Positions 1 to 8,140 are shown, counted from the first letter of the stretch. The stretch is 64,000 bases of DNA from Streptomyces sp. DH12 (GCF_020873895.1 NZ_JAHWGT010000006.1:185928-249927), one strand, 5' to 3'. Notes: generated from the letters alone by a model not told the origin. Numbers and translations are program-made.

Positions 1-487
1 ACGACACCGACACGAGGTTGGTCGCCGTCAGCACGATCATCACGATCAGCGCCCAGGCCCACTGCGGAACGGCCGGCACCCAACCCTCCAGGATCACGGC
101 GCCCGCCGTCGCCTCGACGGCGAGGACCACGACCCAGAAGAACCAGTACAGCCAGCCGATCGAGAAGCCCGCCCAGCGGCCCAGGGCGCGCTCGGCGTAG
201 GAGGAGAAGGAGCCGGAGTCCGGGCTGGCCGCGGCCATCTCGCCCAGCATCCGCATCACGAAGACGACCATCACGCCGACGAGGGCGTACGACAGGAGGA
301 TGGCGGGCCCGGCCGCGGCGATGCCGCCGGAGGAGCCGACGAACAGGCCGGCGCCGATGACGCCGCCGATGGCGATCATGGAGAGGTGGCGGTTCTTGAG
401 ACCCGCCTTGAGACCCTGGGAGGGCTGCGAAGTGCCGGGATCGCCGGGCGTTTCGCCTTCCTTCAGCAGGTCGGTCTGGGTTGTCAT
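1..487 (-). CDS. Amino-acid permease, APC superfamily (N-terminal part)
   Basis: Reads leftwards and runs off the window, so only about 162 N-terminal residues are present. The ATG (complement of 485-487) follows a Shine-Dalgarno-like AAGGAATT. A short hydrophilic N-terminus ending in KNRHLSMIAIGGVIGAGLFVG is the first-helix signature of the amino-acid/GABA permease family, with the unwound GVIGAGLFVG substrate segment. The next helices (SYALVGVMVVFVMRMLGEMA, then the PDSGSFSSYAERALG loop) also fit. The family imports amino acids by proton symport at the cytoplasmic membrane; the substrate cannot be assigned from this fragment. Confidence 0.9.
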   Translation of the reverse strand, partial: MTTQTDLLKEGETPGDPGTSQPSQGLKAGLKNRHLSMIAIGGVIGAGLFVGSSGGIAAAGPAILLSYALVGVMVVFVMRMLGEMAAASPDSGSFSSYAERALGRWAGFSIGWLYWFFWVVVLAVEATAGAVILEGWVPAVPQWAWALIVMIVLTATNLVSVS

Positions 488-682
488 GGGCAATTCCTTA
501 GTCCTTTGGTCGCTCGGGTCGCGAGCCCACGCATTGAACACTGCCCACGGCACGGCCGTCGGCCCCGGGTCCGGACCGTTGCGCGCGTCACGTCCCCGCC
601 ACCCGCCGGCGGGCCCCGGGGGGCCGCCGACGGCGACCCCCGACGGCCCCCGGGGCAGGCCCGCCGTGTCACACTCGGTGCC

Positions 683-1171
683 ATGCGCGTGTACCTCGGC
701 TCGGACCATGCCGGCTACGAACTCAAGAACCACCTCGTCGAGTGGCTGAAGGCCCACGGCCATGAGCCCGTCGACTGCGGACCCCACATCTACGACGCCC
801 AGGACGACTACCCGCCGTTCTGCCTGCGCGCCGCGGAGCGGACGGCCGCCGACCCGGAGGCCCTCGGCGTCGTCATCGGCGGCTCGGGCAACGGCGAGCA
901 GATCGCCGCCAACAAGGTGAAGGGCGTCCGTGCCGCCCTGGCGTGGAGCGAGCAGACCGCCGCCCTGGGCCGCGAGCACAACAACGCCAACGTCGTCGCC
1001 GTCGGCGCCCGGATGCACTCCACGGACGAGGCCACCCGGTTCGTCGAGGTCTTCCTCGCCACGCCGTACTCCGGCGACGAGCGCCACACCCGCCGCATCG
1101 ACATGCTCGCCGCGTACGAGACGACCGGCGAGCTGCCCCCGATCCCGGCCCACCACCCGCGACAGGACTGA
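683..1171 (+). CDS. rpiB: Ribose-5-phosphate isomerase B
   Basis: A 162-aa RpiB/LacAB family protein starting MRVYLGSDHAGYELK, the hallmark N-terminus with the SDHAG phosphate/ring-opening motif. GVVIGGSGNGEQIAANK follows the family pattern around the catalytic position; here a serine-glycine replaces the Cys seen in Escherichia coli RpiB, as in actinobacterial members. It interconverts ribose-5-phosphate and ribulose-5-phosphate in the cytosol. The longer upstream reading frame is rejected because homology starts at this ATG. A CACACT hexamer ends 7 nt before the ATG and there is no Shine-Dalgarno sequence, so it may be leaderless (weaker case than others here). The glycosylase gene follows after 3 nt, implying co-transcription. 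Confidence 0.93.
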   Translation: MRVYLGSDHAGYELKNHLVEWLKAHGHEPVDCGPHIYDAQDDYPPFCLRAAERTAADPEALGVVIGGSGNGEQIAANKVKGVRAALAWSEQTAALGREHNNANVVAVGARMHSTDEATRFVEVFLATPYSGDERHTRRIDMLAAYETTGELPPIPAHHPRQD

Positions 1172-1174
1172 CCC

Positions 1175-1984
1175 TTGCCCGAAGGGCACACGATCCACCG
1201 GCTGGCCGCCGACCACCGCGAGCGGTTCGGCGGCCGGCCCGTGCGGGTGAGCAGCCCGCAGGGGAAGTTCTCCGACGCCGCGGCGCTCCTCGACGGCTCG
1301 GTGCTGCGCACCGCCGAGGCGCACGGCAAGCACCTCTTCCTCGGCTTCGGGCCCGAGGAGTGGGTCCACATCCACCTCGGCCTCTTCGGCAAGGTCGCCT
1401 TCGGTCCGGCCCCCGCGCCGCCGCCCACCGACACGGTCCGCCTGCGCATCGCCCACGCCGACGCCTACGTCGACCTGCGCGGCCCCACCACCTGCGCGCT
1501 CGTCACCGAACCCGAGAAGCAGGCGGTCCACGACCGGCTCGGCCCCGACCCGCTGCGGCCCGGCGACGACCCGGACCGGGCCTGGCACCGGATCTCCCGG
1601 TCCCGCACGAGCGTCGCCGCCCTGCTCATGGACCAGAAGGTCGTCGCGGGCGTCGGCAACGTCTACCGGGCCGAGGTGCTGTTCCGGCACGGCATCGACC
1701 CCTACCGCGCCGGCCGCGACCTGCGCCGCGAGGAGTGGACCGCGCTCTGGCAGGACCTCGTCGCGCTGATGCGCGAGGGCGTCCGCCACAACCGCATCGA
1801 CACGGTCCGCCCGGAGCACACCCCGGAGGCGATGGGCCGCGCCCCGCGCGTCGACGACCACGGCGGCGAGGTGTACGTCTACCGCCGGACCGGGCAGCCC
1901 TGCCACGTCTGCGGCGGGGAGGTCCGCGCCGCCGGCCTCGCGGCCCGCAACCTCTTCTGGTGCCCCACCTGCCAGCCCTCCTGA
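1175..1984 (+). CDS. Fpg/Nei family DNA glycosylase/AP lyase (endonuclease VIII type)
   Basis: A 269-aa base-excision repair enzyme. The TTG start at 1175 gives MPEGHTIHRL; after Met removal Pro2 is the catalytic nucleophile and Glu3 the second active-site residue, which fixes the start. MPEGHT rather than MPELPE places it with Nei (endonuclease VIII-like) proteins that remove oxidised pyrimidines. The helix-two-turn-helix segment LLMDQKVVAGVGNVYRAEVL is intact. A zinc finger with Cys243, Cys246, Cys263 and Cys266 (C-x2-C-x16-C-x2-C) closes the protein. It follows rpiB by 3 nt, so the two are probably one transcript. Exact substrate range is not decidable from sequence. Confidence 0.93.
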   Translation: MPEGHTIHRLAADHRERFGGRPVRVSSPQGKFSDAAALLDGSVLRTAEAHGKHLFLGFGPEEWVHIHLGLFGKVAFGPAPAPPPTDTVRLRIAHADAYVDLRGPTTCALVTEPEKQAVHDRLGPDPLRPGDDPDRAWHRISRSRTSVAALLMDQKVVAGVGNVYRAEVLFRHGIDPYRAGRDLRREEWTALWQDLVALMREGVRHNRIDTVRPEHTPEAMGRAPRVDDHGGEVYVYRRTGQPCHVCGGEVRAAGLAARNLFWCPTCQPS

Positions 1985-2145
1985 CCCGACCGCCGGCCCC
2001 CCGCCCCCGCCCTCCGGAGCCGCCCGGGCCCGACCCGCGGGGCCGCCCCCTCGCCCCGCCCTCCGGAGCCACCCCGCCGGGCCCGCCCGAGCCACCGCCG
2101 GCCCCCCGCCCTGCCGCAGCCGCCTGGCCCGGTGCCGTACGCCAT

Positions 2146-2183
2146 CCGTACCCGGCGGTGCGGACGGCCGGTGCCGGGTACGG
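2146..2183. terminator. Inverted repeat, possible terminator after the rpiB-glycosylase unit
   Basis: Arms 2146-2156 and 2173-2183 are perfect 11-bp complements with a 16-nt loop and no U-tract. It sits about 160 nt past the glycosylase stop. Terminator function is an inference. Confidence 0.4.
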
Positions 2184-2463
2184 TCGGACCGCCGCGCAGC
2201 CGGCCCCGACGCGGCGCCGTAGCCGGACCACGGCGGGACGCCCGCTCCCGGCGCCGGACCGGGCCCCCGGCGGCCCGGTCCGGGCACGCGGGCCGTCCGG
2301 CCGCCGCCGCGCCATCGGGGTGAGCGCCGCGCACCTCCCCGGCCCGCCCCCGAGCCCGTTCCGGCCCGGCATATGCCATGCGTACGGTCCGCCCCGGCCG
2401 CCGGGACCCGATTTCGAACGCAATGTCACGGGGGTCCCCCTGCGCGCCGCGCACCCGGATCGA

Positions 2464-2469
2464 TAGGGT
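2464..2469 (+). promoter_or_regulatory. -10-like hexamer TAGGGT, probable leaderless start
   Basis: TAGGGT lies 8 nt upstream of the ATG at 2478, with no Shine-Dalgarno sequence between. This places the expected transcription start at or beside the start codon. No good -35 box is seen. Confidence 0.4.
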
Positions 2470-2477
2470 CCAGGCCA

Positions 2478-3626
2478 ATGGCCCGCAGCGCACGACGGAT
2501 CGACGCGTACACGGCCCGGTACCGCAAGGCGGCCCACCGGGGCCGCGTCGCGCTGCGCAAGTCCGCCGTCGACTACTTCCGCGGCGACGGCTCCGACTGG
2601 ATCGCCCTCGCCGGGCTCTTCCTCACCATCCCGGCCATCCTGTTCGCCACCCTCGCCGCACCCGTGTGGTGCGCGCCGGAGTCCCTCGTCCTCCCGATCG
2701 TCGCCGGCGGCCTGCTGCTGCGCCCGGCCAGCCTGCTGGGGCTCTACGCCGCTGCCGCAGCCGCGCTGATCGTCGAGTCCGCCGTCCTCGGCCCGTACAC
2801 CGAGGGCGCCGCCCGGGTGACCCCCGGCACGGTCCTCGTCGTCGCCGCGTGCGGCCTGTTCGGGCTGCTGATCGCCCAGTTCCGGGCCCGGGTCGGCGTG
2901 CCCTGGCGGCGCGGCGGCACGATGCTCTTCGACCTGCGCGAGCGCATCCGCGTCCAGAGCGCGCTGCCGCAGCTGCCCGCCGGGTGGCACCGCGAGATGG
3001 CGCTGCGGCCCGCCGGCGGCCAGTCGTTCTCCGGCGACTTCGTCGTCGCCGCGCGCACCCACGGCGGCCGGACCCTGGAAGTCGTCCTCACCGACGTCTC
3101 CGGCAAGGGCATGGACGCCGGGTCCCGGGCGCTGCTGCTCTCCGGCGCCTTCGGCGGCCTGCTCGGCTCCCTCCCGCCGCACGGCTTCCTCCCGGCCGCC
3201 AACGGCTACCTGCTCCGCCAGGACTGGGACGAGGGCTTCGCCACCTCCATCCACCTCGTCCTCGACCTGGAGTCAGGCGACTACGAGCTGCTCTCCGCCG
3301 GCCACCTGCCCGCCCTCCAGCTCCACGCGGGCAGCGGCCGCTGGGAGGAGATGGCCGCCGACGGACCCCTGCTCGGCGTGTACGACGGCGCCGAGTTCCA
3401 CTCCCTCAAGGGCAGCCTGCGCCCCGGCGACGTGCTGATGCTCTTCACCGACGGCCTCGTCGAGGCGGCCGACCGCGACATCGCCGAGGGCATCGACCGG
3501 CTCACCGGCGAGGCCGACCGGTACGTCGCCACCGGCTTCCGCGGCGCGGCCTGGCACCTGATCGAGGCGTGCGCCAAGGACGTCAACGACGACCGGGCGC
3601 TGCTGATCGTCTCCCGCGACGCCTGA
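2478..3626 (+). CDS. Membrane-anchored PP2C-family (SpoIIE-type) serine/threonine phosphatase
   Basis: A 382-aa protein. Residues about 40-145 hold several hydrophobic segments (for example GLFLTIPAILFATLAAPVW), followed by a cytosolic SpoIIE/PP2C domain at about 175-380. Family motifs are present: SGDFVVA, VVLTDVSGKGMDAG with the metal-binding Asp, LLSAGHLPALQL, and DVLMLFTDGLVEA. Such proteins dephosphorylate anti-anti-sigma or other phosphoproteins in Streptomyces stress and development circuits. No sensory PAS/GAF or kinase domain is attached, and no anti-sigma partner is nearby, so the substrate is unknown. ATG 2478 is chosen because the basic N-terminus MARSARRIDAYTARYRKAAHR is typical of the family and upstream sequence is not coding-like. 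Confidence 0.85.
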   Translation: MARSARRIDAYTARYRKAAHRGRVALRKSAVDYFRGDGSDWIALAGLFLTIPAILFATLAAPVWCAPESLVLPIVAGGLLLRPASLLGLYAAAAAALIVESAVLGPYTEGAARVTPGTVLVVAACGLFGLLIAQFRARVGVPWRRGGTMLFDLRERIRVQSALPQLPAGWHREMALRPAGGQSFSGDFVVAARTHGGRTLEVVLTDVSGKGMDAGSRALLLSGAFGGLLGSLPPHGFLPAANGYLLRQDWDEGFATSIHLVLDLESGDYELLSAGHLPALQLHAGSGRWEEMAADGPLLGVYDGAEFHSLKGSLRPGDVLMLFTDGLVEAADRDIAEGIDRLTGEADRYVATGFRGAAWHLIEACAKDVNDDRALLIVSRDA

Positions 3627-3645
3627 CCCCCGCACCCCCTCGGCG

Positions 3646-3651
3646 TACAGT
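3646..3651 (+). promoter_or_regulatory. -10-like hexamer TACAGT, probable leaderless start
   Basis: TACAGT is followed by exactly 7 nt and the ATG at 3659, with no Shine-Dalgarno sequence in the interval. It lies in the 32-bp gap after the phosphatase gene. Confidence 0.45.
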
Positions 3652-3658
3652 CACCGGC

Positions 3659-4108
3659 ATGCCGCACCTCTCGCTCCCGCAGGTCGAAGCCCTCGCGCGC
3701 CGCGCCCACGCCGGGCAGGAGGACAAGGCGGGACGCCCCTACGCCGAGCACCTGCGGGCCGTCGCCGACGGCGTCCGGGCGCGCGGCGGGAGCGAGGCGC
3801 AGATCGCCGCGGCCTGGCTGCACGACGCGGTCGAGGACGAGGCCCTGACGGCGCAGGAGCTGGCGGACGCGGCCCTGCCGCGGGAGGTGAAGGACATCGT
3901 CCTGGCGCTGACCAAGCGCCCCGGCGAGGACCCGGCCCGGTACGCCGACCGGATCCTCGCCGTGCCGGGCGCCCGCCTCGTCAAGGAGGCCGACCTCGCC
4001 CACAACGCCGACCCCGCCCGGCTCGCCGCCCTGGACGCGCCGACCCGCGACCGGCTGACCGCCAAGTACGCCCGCATGCGCCGGCTCCTCGGCCTCACGA
4101 CCGACTGA
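3659..4108 (+). CDS. Small HD-domain hydrolase (SpoT/Mesh1-like)
   Basis: A 149-aa single-domain metal-dependent phosphohydrolase. RRAHAGQEDKAGRPYAEHLRAVA and WLHDAVED (His55-Asp56, Glu59-Asp60) match the HD motifs of the hydrolase half of RelA/SpoT proteins. KEADLAHNAD supplies the later Asp and Asn. Stand-alone members act on (p)ppGpp or on other phosphorylated nucleotides; which one cannot be read here. There is no synthetase or ACT/TGS domain. The stop overlaps the end of the convergent acyltransferase gene by 14 bp. Confidence 0.8.
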   Translation: MPHLSLPQVEALARRAHAGQEDKAGRPYAEHLRAVADGVRARGGSEAQIAAAWLHDAVEDEALTAQELADAALPREVKDIVLALTKRPGEDPARYADRILAVPGARLVKEADLAHNADPARLAALDAPTRDRLTAKYARMRRLLGLTTD

Positions 4109-5312
4109 CCACCTCCGCGCCCCCCGCGGAGGCGCCCCCCGCGGAGCCCGCGTCCACGCAGGCCGGGGCGGAGGGGGCAGCCCCCGCGGAGGCCGGCGCC
4201 GGCGGCCCGGCCGGGCCCTCGGTCTCCCGCGCCCGCGGCCCGGCCGGGGCCCGCCCCTCACCCGCCACCGGCCCGGCGCCGGTCGGCGGGACCCGGCGGA
4301 ACGCCCACTCCAGACGCGGCTCGACCGCCCACCGCAGCGCCCGCCGCACCGGCGGGGTGCACATCAGCGTCACGGTGACGGCGGCCGCGGCGGTCAGCCC
4401 CACCCGGCCCGCCGGCGTGGCCAGCACCTCGTGGGCCTCGACGAGCCGCCAGTACTGCAGGGCCTTCACGGCGAAGCCGTGCAGCAGGTAGCCGCAGACG
4501 CTCCCCGCCCCGAGCACGGTGAACCAGGTCCGCCGGGCGGGCACCCACGCCAGGAACGCCGCCGTCAGCACCAGCGCGCAGCCGCCGAGGGCGAGCGTCG
4601 CGACCGGCCCCGCCCACCACTGCACGTCCAGCTCCTGCGCGCTGGTGTTCCGGTAGAACCAGCCCATCCGCACGTGCGGGGCCACCGCGTACGCCACGAC
4701 CGGCGCGAGGGCCGCGACCACCACGGCGGCCGCCCGCACCGCCCGCCGCCGCAGCAGCCGGAAGTGCTCCTCGCGCAGGCACAGCCCGAGCACGAAGAAG
4801 GGCAGGAACTGCAGCACCCGCTGGAGGTCCAGGTCCGCCGCGATGCGCGGGGTCAGCGAGGCGAGCGCGGCGATGACCACCGCGACCGGCAGGGGGTGGC
4901 GCAGGGTCCGCCACAGCGGCGCGGAGAGCCGCCAGACGAAGAGCGCCAGCAGGAACCACGTGAGGTAGAACGGGTCGGTCAGCGAGAAGGCGGTCTGCGG
5001 CGCGTCCTCGGCCCAGCGCCGGTAGAGCGTGTACGCGACCTCGAAGACCAGGTACGGCACGGCGACGCCGGACACGAGTCTGCGCAGCTGGTCGGGGCGA
5101 CCGGTGAAGGACCGGGAGAAGTACCCGGAGATGATCACGAACGCCGGCATGTGGAAGGCGTAGACGAGCATGTACAGCGCGCGCGTCGCCCGGCTGCCCG
5201 CCATGACCGGCTCCCAGACGTGGGCCACCGCGACGAGCACGATCGCCAGGTACTTGGCGTTGTCGAAGTAGGCGTCCCGCTGACTGCGTTCTTCGTGGCG
5301 TGGCTGGAACAT
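4095..5312 (-). CDS. Acyltransferase-3 family membrane protein (fucose 4-O-acetylase-like)
   Basis: A 405-aa integral membrane protein. MFQPRHEERSQRDAYFDNAKYLAIVLVAVAHVWEP is the typical first part of this family, with the catalytic His of the first helix in VAHVW. About ten hydrophobic segments follow up to residue 335, then a Pro/Ala/Gly-rich cytoplasmic tail of about 70 residues. The family transfers acetyl or other acyl groups from the cytoplasm to sugars at the outer face. The substrate is unknown; a wall glycan is plausible given later genes, but it is 28 kb away. The gene is convergent with the HD hydrolase and overlaps it by 14 bp. TAGGGT lies 7 nt before the ATG. Confidence 0.85.
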   Translation of the reverse strand: MFQPRHEERSQRDAYFDNAKYLAIVLVAVAHVWEPVMAGSRATRALYMLVYAFHMPAFVIISGYFSRSFTGRPDQLRRLVSGVAVPYLVFEVAYTLYRRWAEDAPQTAFSLTDPFYLTWFLLALFVWRLSAPLWRTLRHPLPVAVVIAALASLTPRIAADLDLQRVLQFLPFFVLGLCLREEHFRLLRRRAVRAAAVVVAALAPVVAYAVAPHVRMGWFYRNTSAQELDVQWWAGPVATLALGGCALVLTAAFLAWVPARRTWFTVLGAGSVCGYLLHGFAVKALQYWRLVEAHEVLATPAGRVGLTAAAAVTVTLMCTPPVRRALRWAVEPRLEWAFRRVPPTGAGPVAGEGRAPAGPRARETEGPAGPPAPASAGAAPSAPACVDAGSAGGASAGGAEVVSRS

Positions 5313-5319
5313 CCGAGGC

Positions 5320-5325
5320 ACCCTA
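5320..5325 (-). promoter_or_regulatory. -10-like hexamer TAGGGT (minus strand), probable leaderless start
   Basis: Read on the minus strand, TAGGGT is followed by 7 nt and the acyltransferase ATG at 5312. No Shine-Dalgarno sequence is present. Confidence 0.45.
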
Positions 5326-5710
5326 GCCGCGCCCCGCGCCGTGCCGGAAAGTCGTCGCGATCGATCACCGCACGGATCGCCCTGCCCGAAATGACACCAC
5401 AAATCCCGGACAAGCGGCGCGATTCGCCCCGGCCGGCGGTCCGGGAACTCGCCCCCTGCACCGCCCGTGCGGATTTCCTGTGACGGACTCGCGGGCACTC
5501 GGGGAGGATTGCCGCGCGTTCCGTCGCGGAATCCCCCTGACCCCGTGCTCCGACCGGGTCGCCCCGGGCCGGCGGCCGCGGCCGGGAGTCCGCGATGTGT
5601 CACGGGGCAGCATGAAAGGGGCCGTTGGTGGCACGATGGTCGGCGGGCGGGGGAGTGCCGGGCCGTGTGCCCCCCGGGCCGTGCTGGCGGACCGACCGAG
5701 GGGTGAACTG
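5326..5710. other. Divergent intergenic region, no gene seen
   Basis: About 390 bp between the leftward acyltransferase and the rightward small membrane gene. It is somewhat less GC-rich near 5390-5480, suggesting regulatory DNA for both genes, but I cannot define operators. No reading frame here resembles a known family. Confidence 0.5.
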
Positions 5711-5905
5711 GTGGCTATTTCGCTGTCCGTGGTGCTGCTGTTGGCGATCGTCCTGATCGTGATGATCCGAGGTGGCTCGATCAAGGCGGGGCCCGCCGTG
5801 GTCGCCGCGCTCTTCGGCTTCTTCCTGGCGTCCTCGGGCCTCGGGCCCACCATCAGCAAGGTGCTCAACGAGATAGGCGCGTCCATCAGCAAGATCAACT
5901 TCTAG
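5711..5905 (+). CDS. Small membrane protein of unknown function (64 aa)
   Basis: The GTG at 5711, preceded by GAGGGG at about 5697-5702, gives VAISLSVVLLLAIVLIVM, a first transmembrane helix, then a charged turn RGGSIKAG and a second helix AVVAALFGFFLASSGLGPTI, ending SKVLNEIGASISKINF. I know of no function. The compact hairpin of two helices and the clean start and stop suggest a real gene. It is followed by a strong hairpin at 5985-6026. Longer upstream starts are unlikely because the added sequence is low-complexity. Confidence 0.7.
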   Translation: MAISLSVVLLLAIVLIVMIRGGSIKAGPAVVAALFGFFLASSGLGPTISKVLNEIGASISKINF

Positions 5906-5984
5906 CGCGGGCCGCCGACGCCTTCCGGCCACGCGGAACGCCCCGGACCCACCCGGCGGCGGTCCGCGCGGCCACCGCGAACGA

Positions 5985-6026
5985 CTCCGGCCCGGCCGGG
6001 ACCCGAGGGTCCCGGCCGGGCCGGAG
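5985..6026. terminator. Bidirectional terminator hairpin
   Basis: Arms 5985-6004 and 6007-6026 are perfect complements (20 bp, about 19 usable with a tetraloop). It separates the rightward small membrane gene from the leftward tRNA-Gly. There is no U-tract. Confidence 0.75.
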
Positions 6027-6031
6027 CGCTG

Positions 6032-6105
6032 TGGAGCGGGCGACGGGAATCGAACCCGCGTAGCTAGTTTGGAAGACTAGGGCTCTACCATTGAGCTACG
6101 CCCGC
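6032..6105 (-). tRNA. tRNA-Gly (anticodon TCC)
   Basis: A 74-nt cloverleaf on the minus strand. The 7-bp acceptor stem pairs 6099-6105 with 6036-6042, the anticodon loop reads CTTCCAA (TCC, decoding GGA), the T-loop is TTCGATT, the discriminator is U, and the 3' CCA is encoded at 6032-6034. No integrase or duplicated tRNA end is next to it. Confidence 0.97.
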
Positions 6106-6243
6106 GAGCGGCGCACCGCGCGCGTCATCCGGAGCGACGGCCGCGGCACGTAGTGCATCGTAGCGGGTCCGCGCCCCTCGTCGCACACCGCTTGGGTGTG
6201 CCGACGCAGCGCCCGCGGGCATGTACCCTACGTGTCGCACCGA

Positions 6244-6320
6244 CGGGGTGTGGCGCAGCTTGGTAGCGCGTCCGCTTTGGGAGCGGAAGGCCGTGGGTTC
6301 AAATCCCGCCACCCCGACCA
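6244..6320 (+). tRNA. tRNA-Pro (anticodon TGG)
   Basis: A 77-nt cloverleaf. The acceptor stem CGGGGTG (6244-6250) pairs with CACCCCG (6310-6316), the anticodon loop is TTTGGGA (TGG, decoding CCA), the T-arm is GGGTTCAAATCCC, the discriminator is A, and CCA is encoded at 6318-6320. A -10-like TACCCT lies at 6224-6229. It is transcribed divergently from tRNA-Gly and towards tig. Confidence 0.97.
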
Positions 6321-6383
6321 CGACACGTCCCTCGCGCGCGTACGCGGCCGTCCGCGCCCGCGCGCGACGCAATCAAGATCACG

Positions 6384-6414
6384 TTGTGGGGCGCCTCCTC
6401 CTTGCGGTTACTAT
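6384..6414 (+). promoter_or_regulatory. Candidate promoter of tig
   Basis: TTGTGG (6384-6389) and TACTAT (6409-6414) are separated by 19 nt, a loose match to the vegetative sigma-factor pattern. They stand about 100 nt before the trigger factor start in an AT-richer stretch. Confidence 0.45.
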
Positions 6415-6516
6415 GCAAGCTGCGTGCCCGTGTGTCTCTCTGACCGGGCCGATCCGCTGGGACGCCGCAGTCAGCGCCCAGCTGAAACCAGAATCAGCCA
6501 CCAAGGAGACCGAACC

Positions 6517-7911
6517 GTGAAGAGCGCCGTGGAGACCCTGAACCCGACCCGGGTTCGGCTCACTGTCGAGGTGCCCTTCGAGGAGCTCAAGGCCAGCCTC
6601 GACGCGGCGTACAAGAAGATCAACCAGCAGGTCACGGTCAAGGGCTTCCGCAAGGGCAAGATCCCGGCCCGGGTCATCGACCAGCGGTTCGGCCGTGGTG
6701 CGGTGCTGGAGGAGGCCGTCAACGACGCCCTGCCCAAGCTCTACACCGAGGCGGTCAACGAGGCGGACGTCAACCCGCTGGGCCAGCCCGAGGTCGACAT
6801 CACCGAGCTGAAGGACGGCGAGCTGCTGGCCTTCACCGCCGAGGTCGACATCCGCCCGGCGATCGAGATCCCGGACTACTCCGGCATCGAGGTCACCGTC
6901 GACGCGGTCGAGGTCAGCGACGAGGACGTCGAGAAGTCGGTGGAGCAGCTGCGCGAGCGCTTCGCGTCCACCGCGCCGGTCGAGCGCGCCGCCGCCGAGG
7001 GCGACGTCGTCACGATCGACCTGGAGGCCAAGGTCGACGGTGAGGTCCTCGCCGACGGCGTCGCCGAGGGCGTGCAGTACACCATCGGCTCCGGCGAGCT
7101 GCTCGACGGCATCGACGAGGCCGTGACCGGCCTGGAGGCCGGTGGCGAGGCCACCTTCACCTCCACGCTGAAGGGCGGCTCCGCCGAGGGCAAGGAGGCG
7201 GAGGTCACCGTCAAGGTCACCACCGTCGCCGCCCGGGAGCTCCCCGAGCTGGACGACGAGTTCGCCCAGATGGCGAGCGAGTTCGACACCCTCGACGAGC
7301 TCAAGGCCGACAGCCGCAAGCGCCTTGAGAACATGAAGCAGTACGACCAGGCGACCCAGGCGCAGGAGCGCGTCCTGGAGGAGCTGCTGAAGCTGGTCGA
7401 GGTCCCGATCCCCGAGAAGCTCCTCGAGGACGAGGTCAACACCCGCAAGCACAACCTGGAGCACCACCAGCTCGGCCAGATGGGCCTCACGGTGGAGAAG
7501 TACCTGGAGCTCCAGGGCAAGACGGTCGAGGAGTTCGACGCCGAGACCAAGGAGCAGGCGGTCAAGGGCATCAAGACCCAGTTCATCCTCGACGAGCTCG
7601 TCTCCCGCGAGAAGCTCAACGTCAACCAGGAAGAGCTGACCGAGCACCTGATGCGCCGCGCCGCGTCCTCCGGCATGAGCCCGGACCAGTTCGCGCAGGC
7701 CGTCGTCGAGGGCAACCAGGTCCCGATGCTCGTCGGCGAGGTCGCCCGCGGCAAGGCCCTGGCCCTGGTCGTCGAGTCGGCCAAGGTCGTCGACACCGAG
7801 GGCGAGCCCGTCGTCCTGGACGACGACTCCGACGACTCCGAGGGCACGGACGAGGTGGAGGAGGCGGCCGAGGCCGCCGACACCACCGAGGAGAAGAAGA
7901 CCGAGGCCTGA
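6517..7911 (+). CDS. tig: Trigger factor, ribosome-associated chaperone and prolyl isomerase
   Basis: A 464-aa protein of standard trigger-factor length plus an acidic tail. The GTG start follows AAGGAGA at 6503-6509. The N-terminal ribosome-binding domain contains [14 protein letters not shown], the GFRxGKxP signature for docking on ribosomal protein L23. The FKBP-like PPIase domain spans about residues 150-245 and the helical C-terminal chaperone domain about 250-430. The last 30 residues are Asp/Glu-rich. Synteny with clpP1-clpP2-clpX is the usual bacterial arrangement. A strong hairpin (7933-7971) follows, so tig is probably a separate transcript from clpP1. Confidence 0.98.
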   Translation: MKSAVETLNPTRVRLTVEVPFEELKASLDAAYKKINQQVTVKGFRKGKIPARVIDQRFGRGAVLEEAVNDALPKLYTEAVNEADVNPLGQPEVDITELKDGELLAFTAEVDIRPAIEIPDYSGIEVTVDAVEVSDEDVEKSVEQLRERFASTAPVERAAAEGDVVTIDLEAKVDGEVLADGVAEGVQYTIGSGELLDGIDEAVTGLEAGGEATFTSTLKGGSAEGKEAEVTVKVTTVAARELPELDDEFAQMASEFDTLDELKADSRKRLENMKQYDQATQAQERVLEELLKLVEVPIPEKLLEDEVNTRKHNLEHHQLGQMGLTVEKYLELQGKTVEEFDAETKEQAVKGIKTQFILDELVSREKLNVNQEELTEHLMRRAASSGMSPDQFAQAVVEGNQVPMLVGEVARGKALALVVESAKVVDTEGEPVVLDDDSDDSEGTDEVEEAAEAADTTEEKKTEA

Positions 7912-7932
7912 GCAGCCTCGCCCTGAGCTCCA

Positions 7933-7971
7933 CGGCGGGCTCCGGACGCTTCGCGCGCCCGGGGCCCGCCG
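7933..7971 (+). terminator. Terminator of tig
   Basis: An inverted repeat starting 22 nt past the stop codon: 8 perfect pairs (7933-7940 with 7964-7971), then a wobble and further GC pairs with one mismatch, closing on a short TTCGC-like loop. No U-tract. Confidence 0.7.
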
Positions 7972-7990
7972 CCGTACTCACGGAACCTTG

Positions 7991-8004
7991 CGCTCCCAGC
8001 GAAC
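7991..8004 (-). promoter_or_regulatory. ClgR operator upstream of clpP1
   Basis: The minus strand reads GTTCGC, five bases, GCG, which equals the published ClgR consensus GTTCGC-N5-GCG of streptomycetes as I recall it. It lies about 137 nt before the clpP1 start and about 38 nt upstream of a -10-like TAGGGT at 8043-8048, a position suited to an activator. ClgR activates clpP1P2, clpC and lon. Confidence 0.7.
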
Positions 8005-8042
8005 AGTTCGGGAACCGGGATGGCGCCCGCCCACCTGCGCGT

Positions 8043-8048
8043 TAGGGT
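8043..8048 (+). promoter_or_regulatory. -10-like hexamer of the clpP1P2 promoter
   Basis: TAGGGT about 90 nt upstream of clpP1 and just downstream of the ClgR box. There is no clear -35 box, which is consistent with activator dependence. Confidence 0.4.
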
Positions 8049-8140
8049 CCATGAATACGAGGGCAGGGGGGAGTACCCGCCCCCAGTACGACAGACGCTG
8101 AGACGGCCGCCGCGGCCGTCGGAGACGAGCAGGTGGATAC

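Larger units (their letters stand above)
1985..2477. other. Intergenic region, no gene seen (493 bp)
   Basis: Very GC-rich spacer between the glycosylase and the phosphatase gene. The only structure I see is an inverted repeat with 11-bp arms at 2146-2156 and 2173-2183 (CCGTACCCGGC and its complement) around a 16-nt loop, a plausible terminator. Reading frames crossing the spacer have no family resemblance. The right end carries the promoter of the next gene. Confidence 0.6.

Noticed and set aside
6032-6320. tRNA genes as possible integration sites for a mobile element
   Set aside because: Both tRNAs are intact, with no integrase, excisionase or repeated 3' tRNA end nearby.
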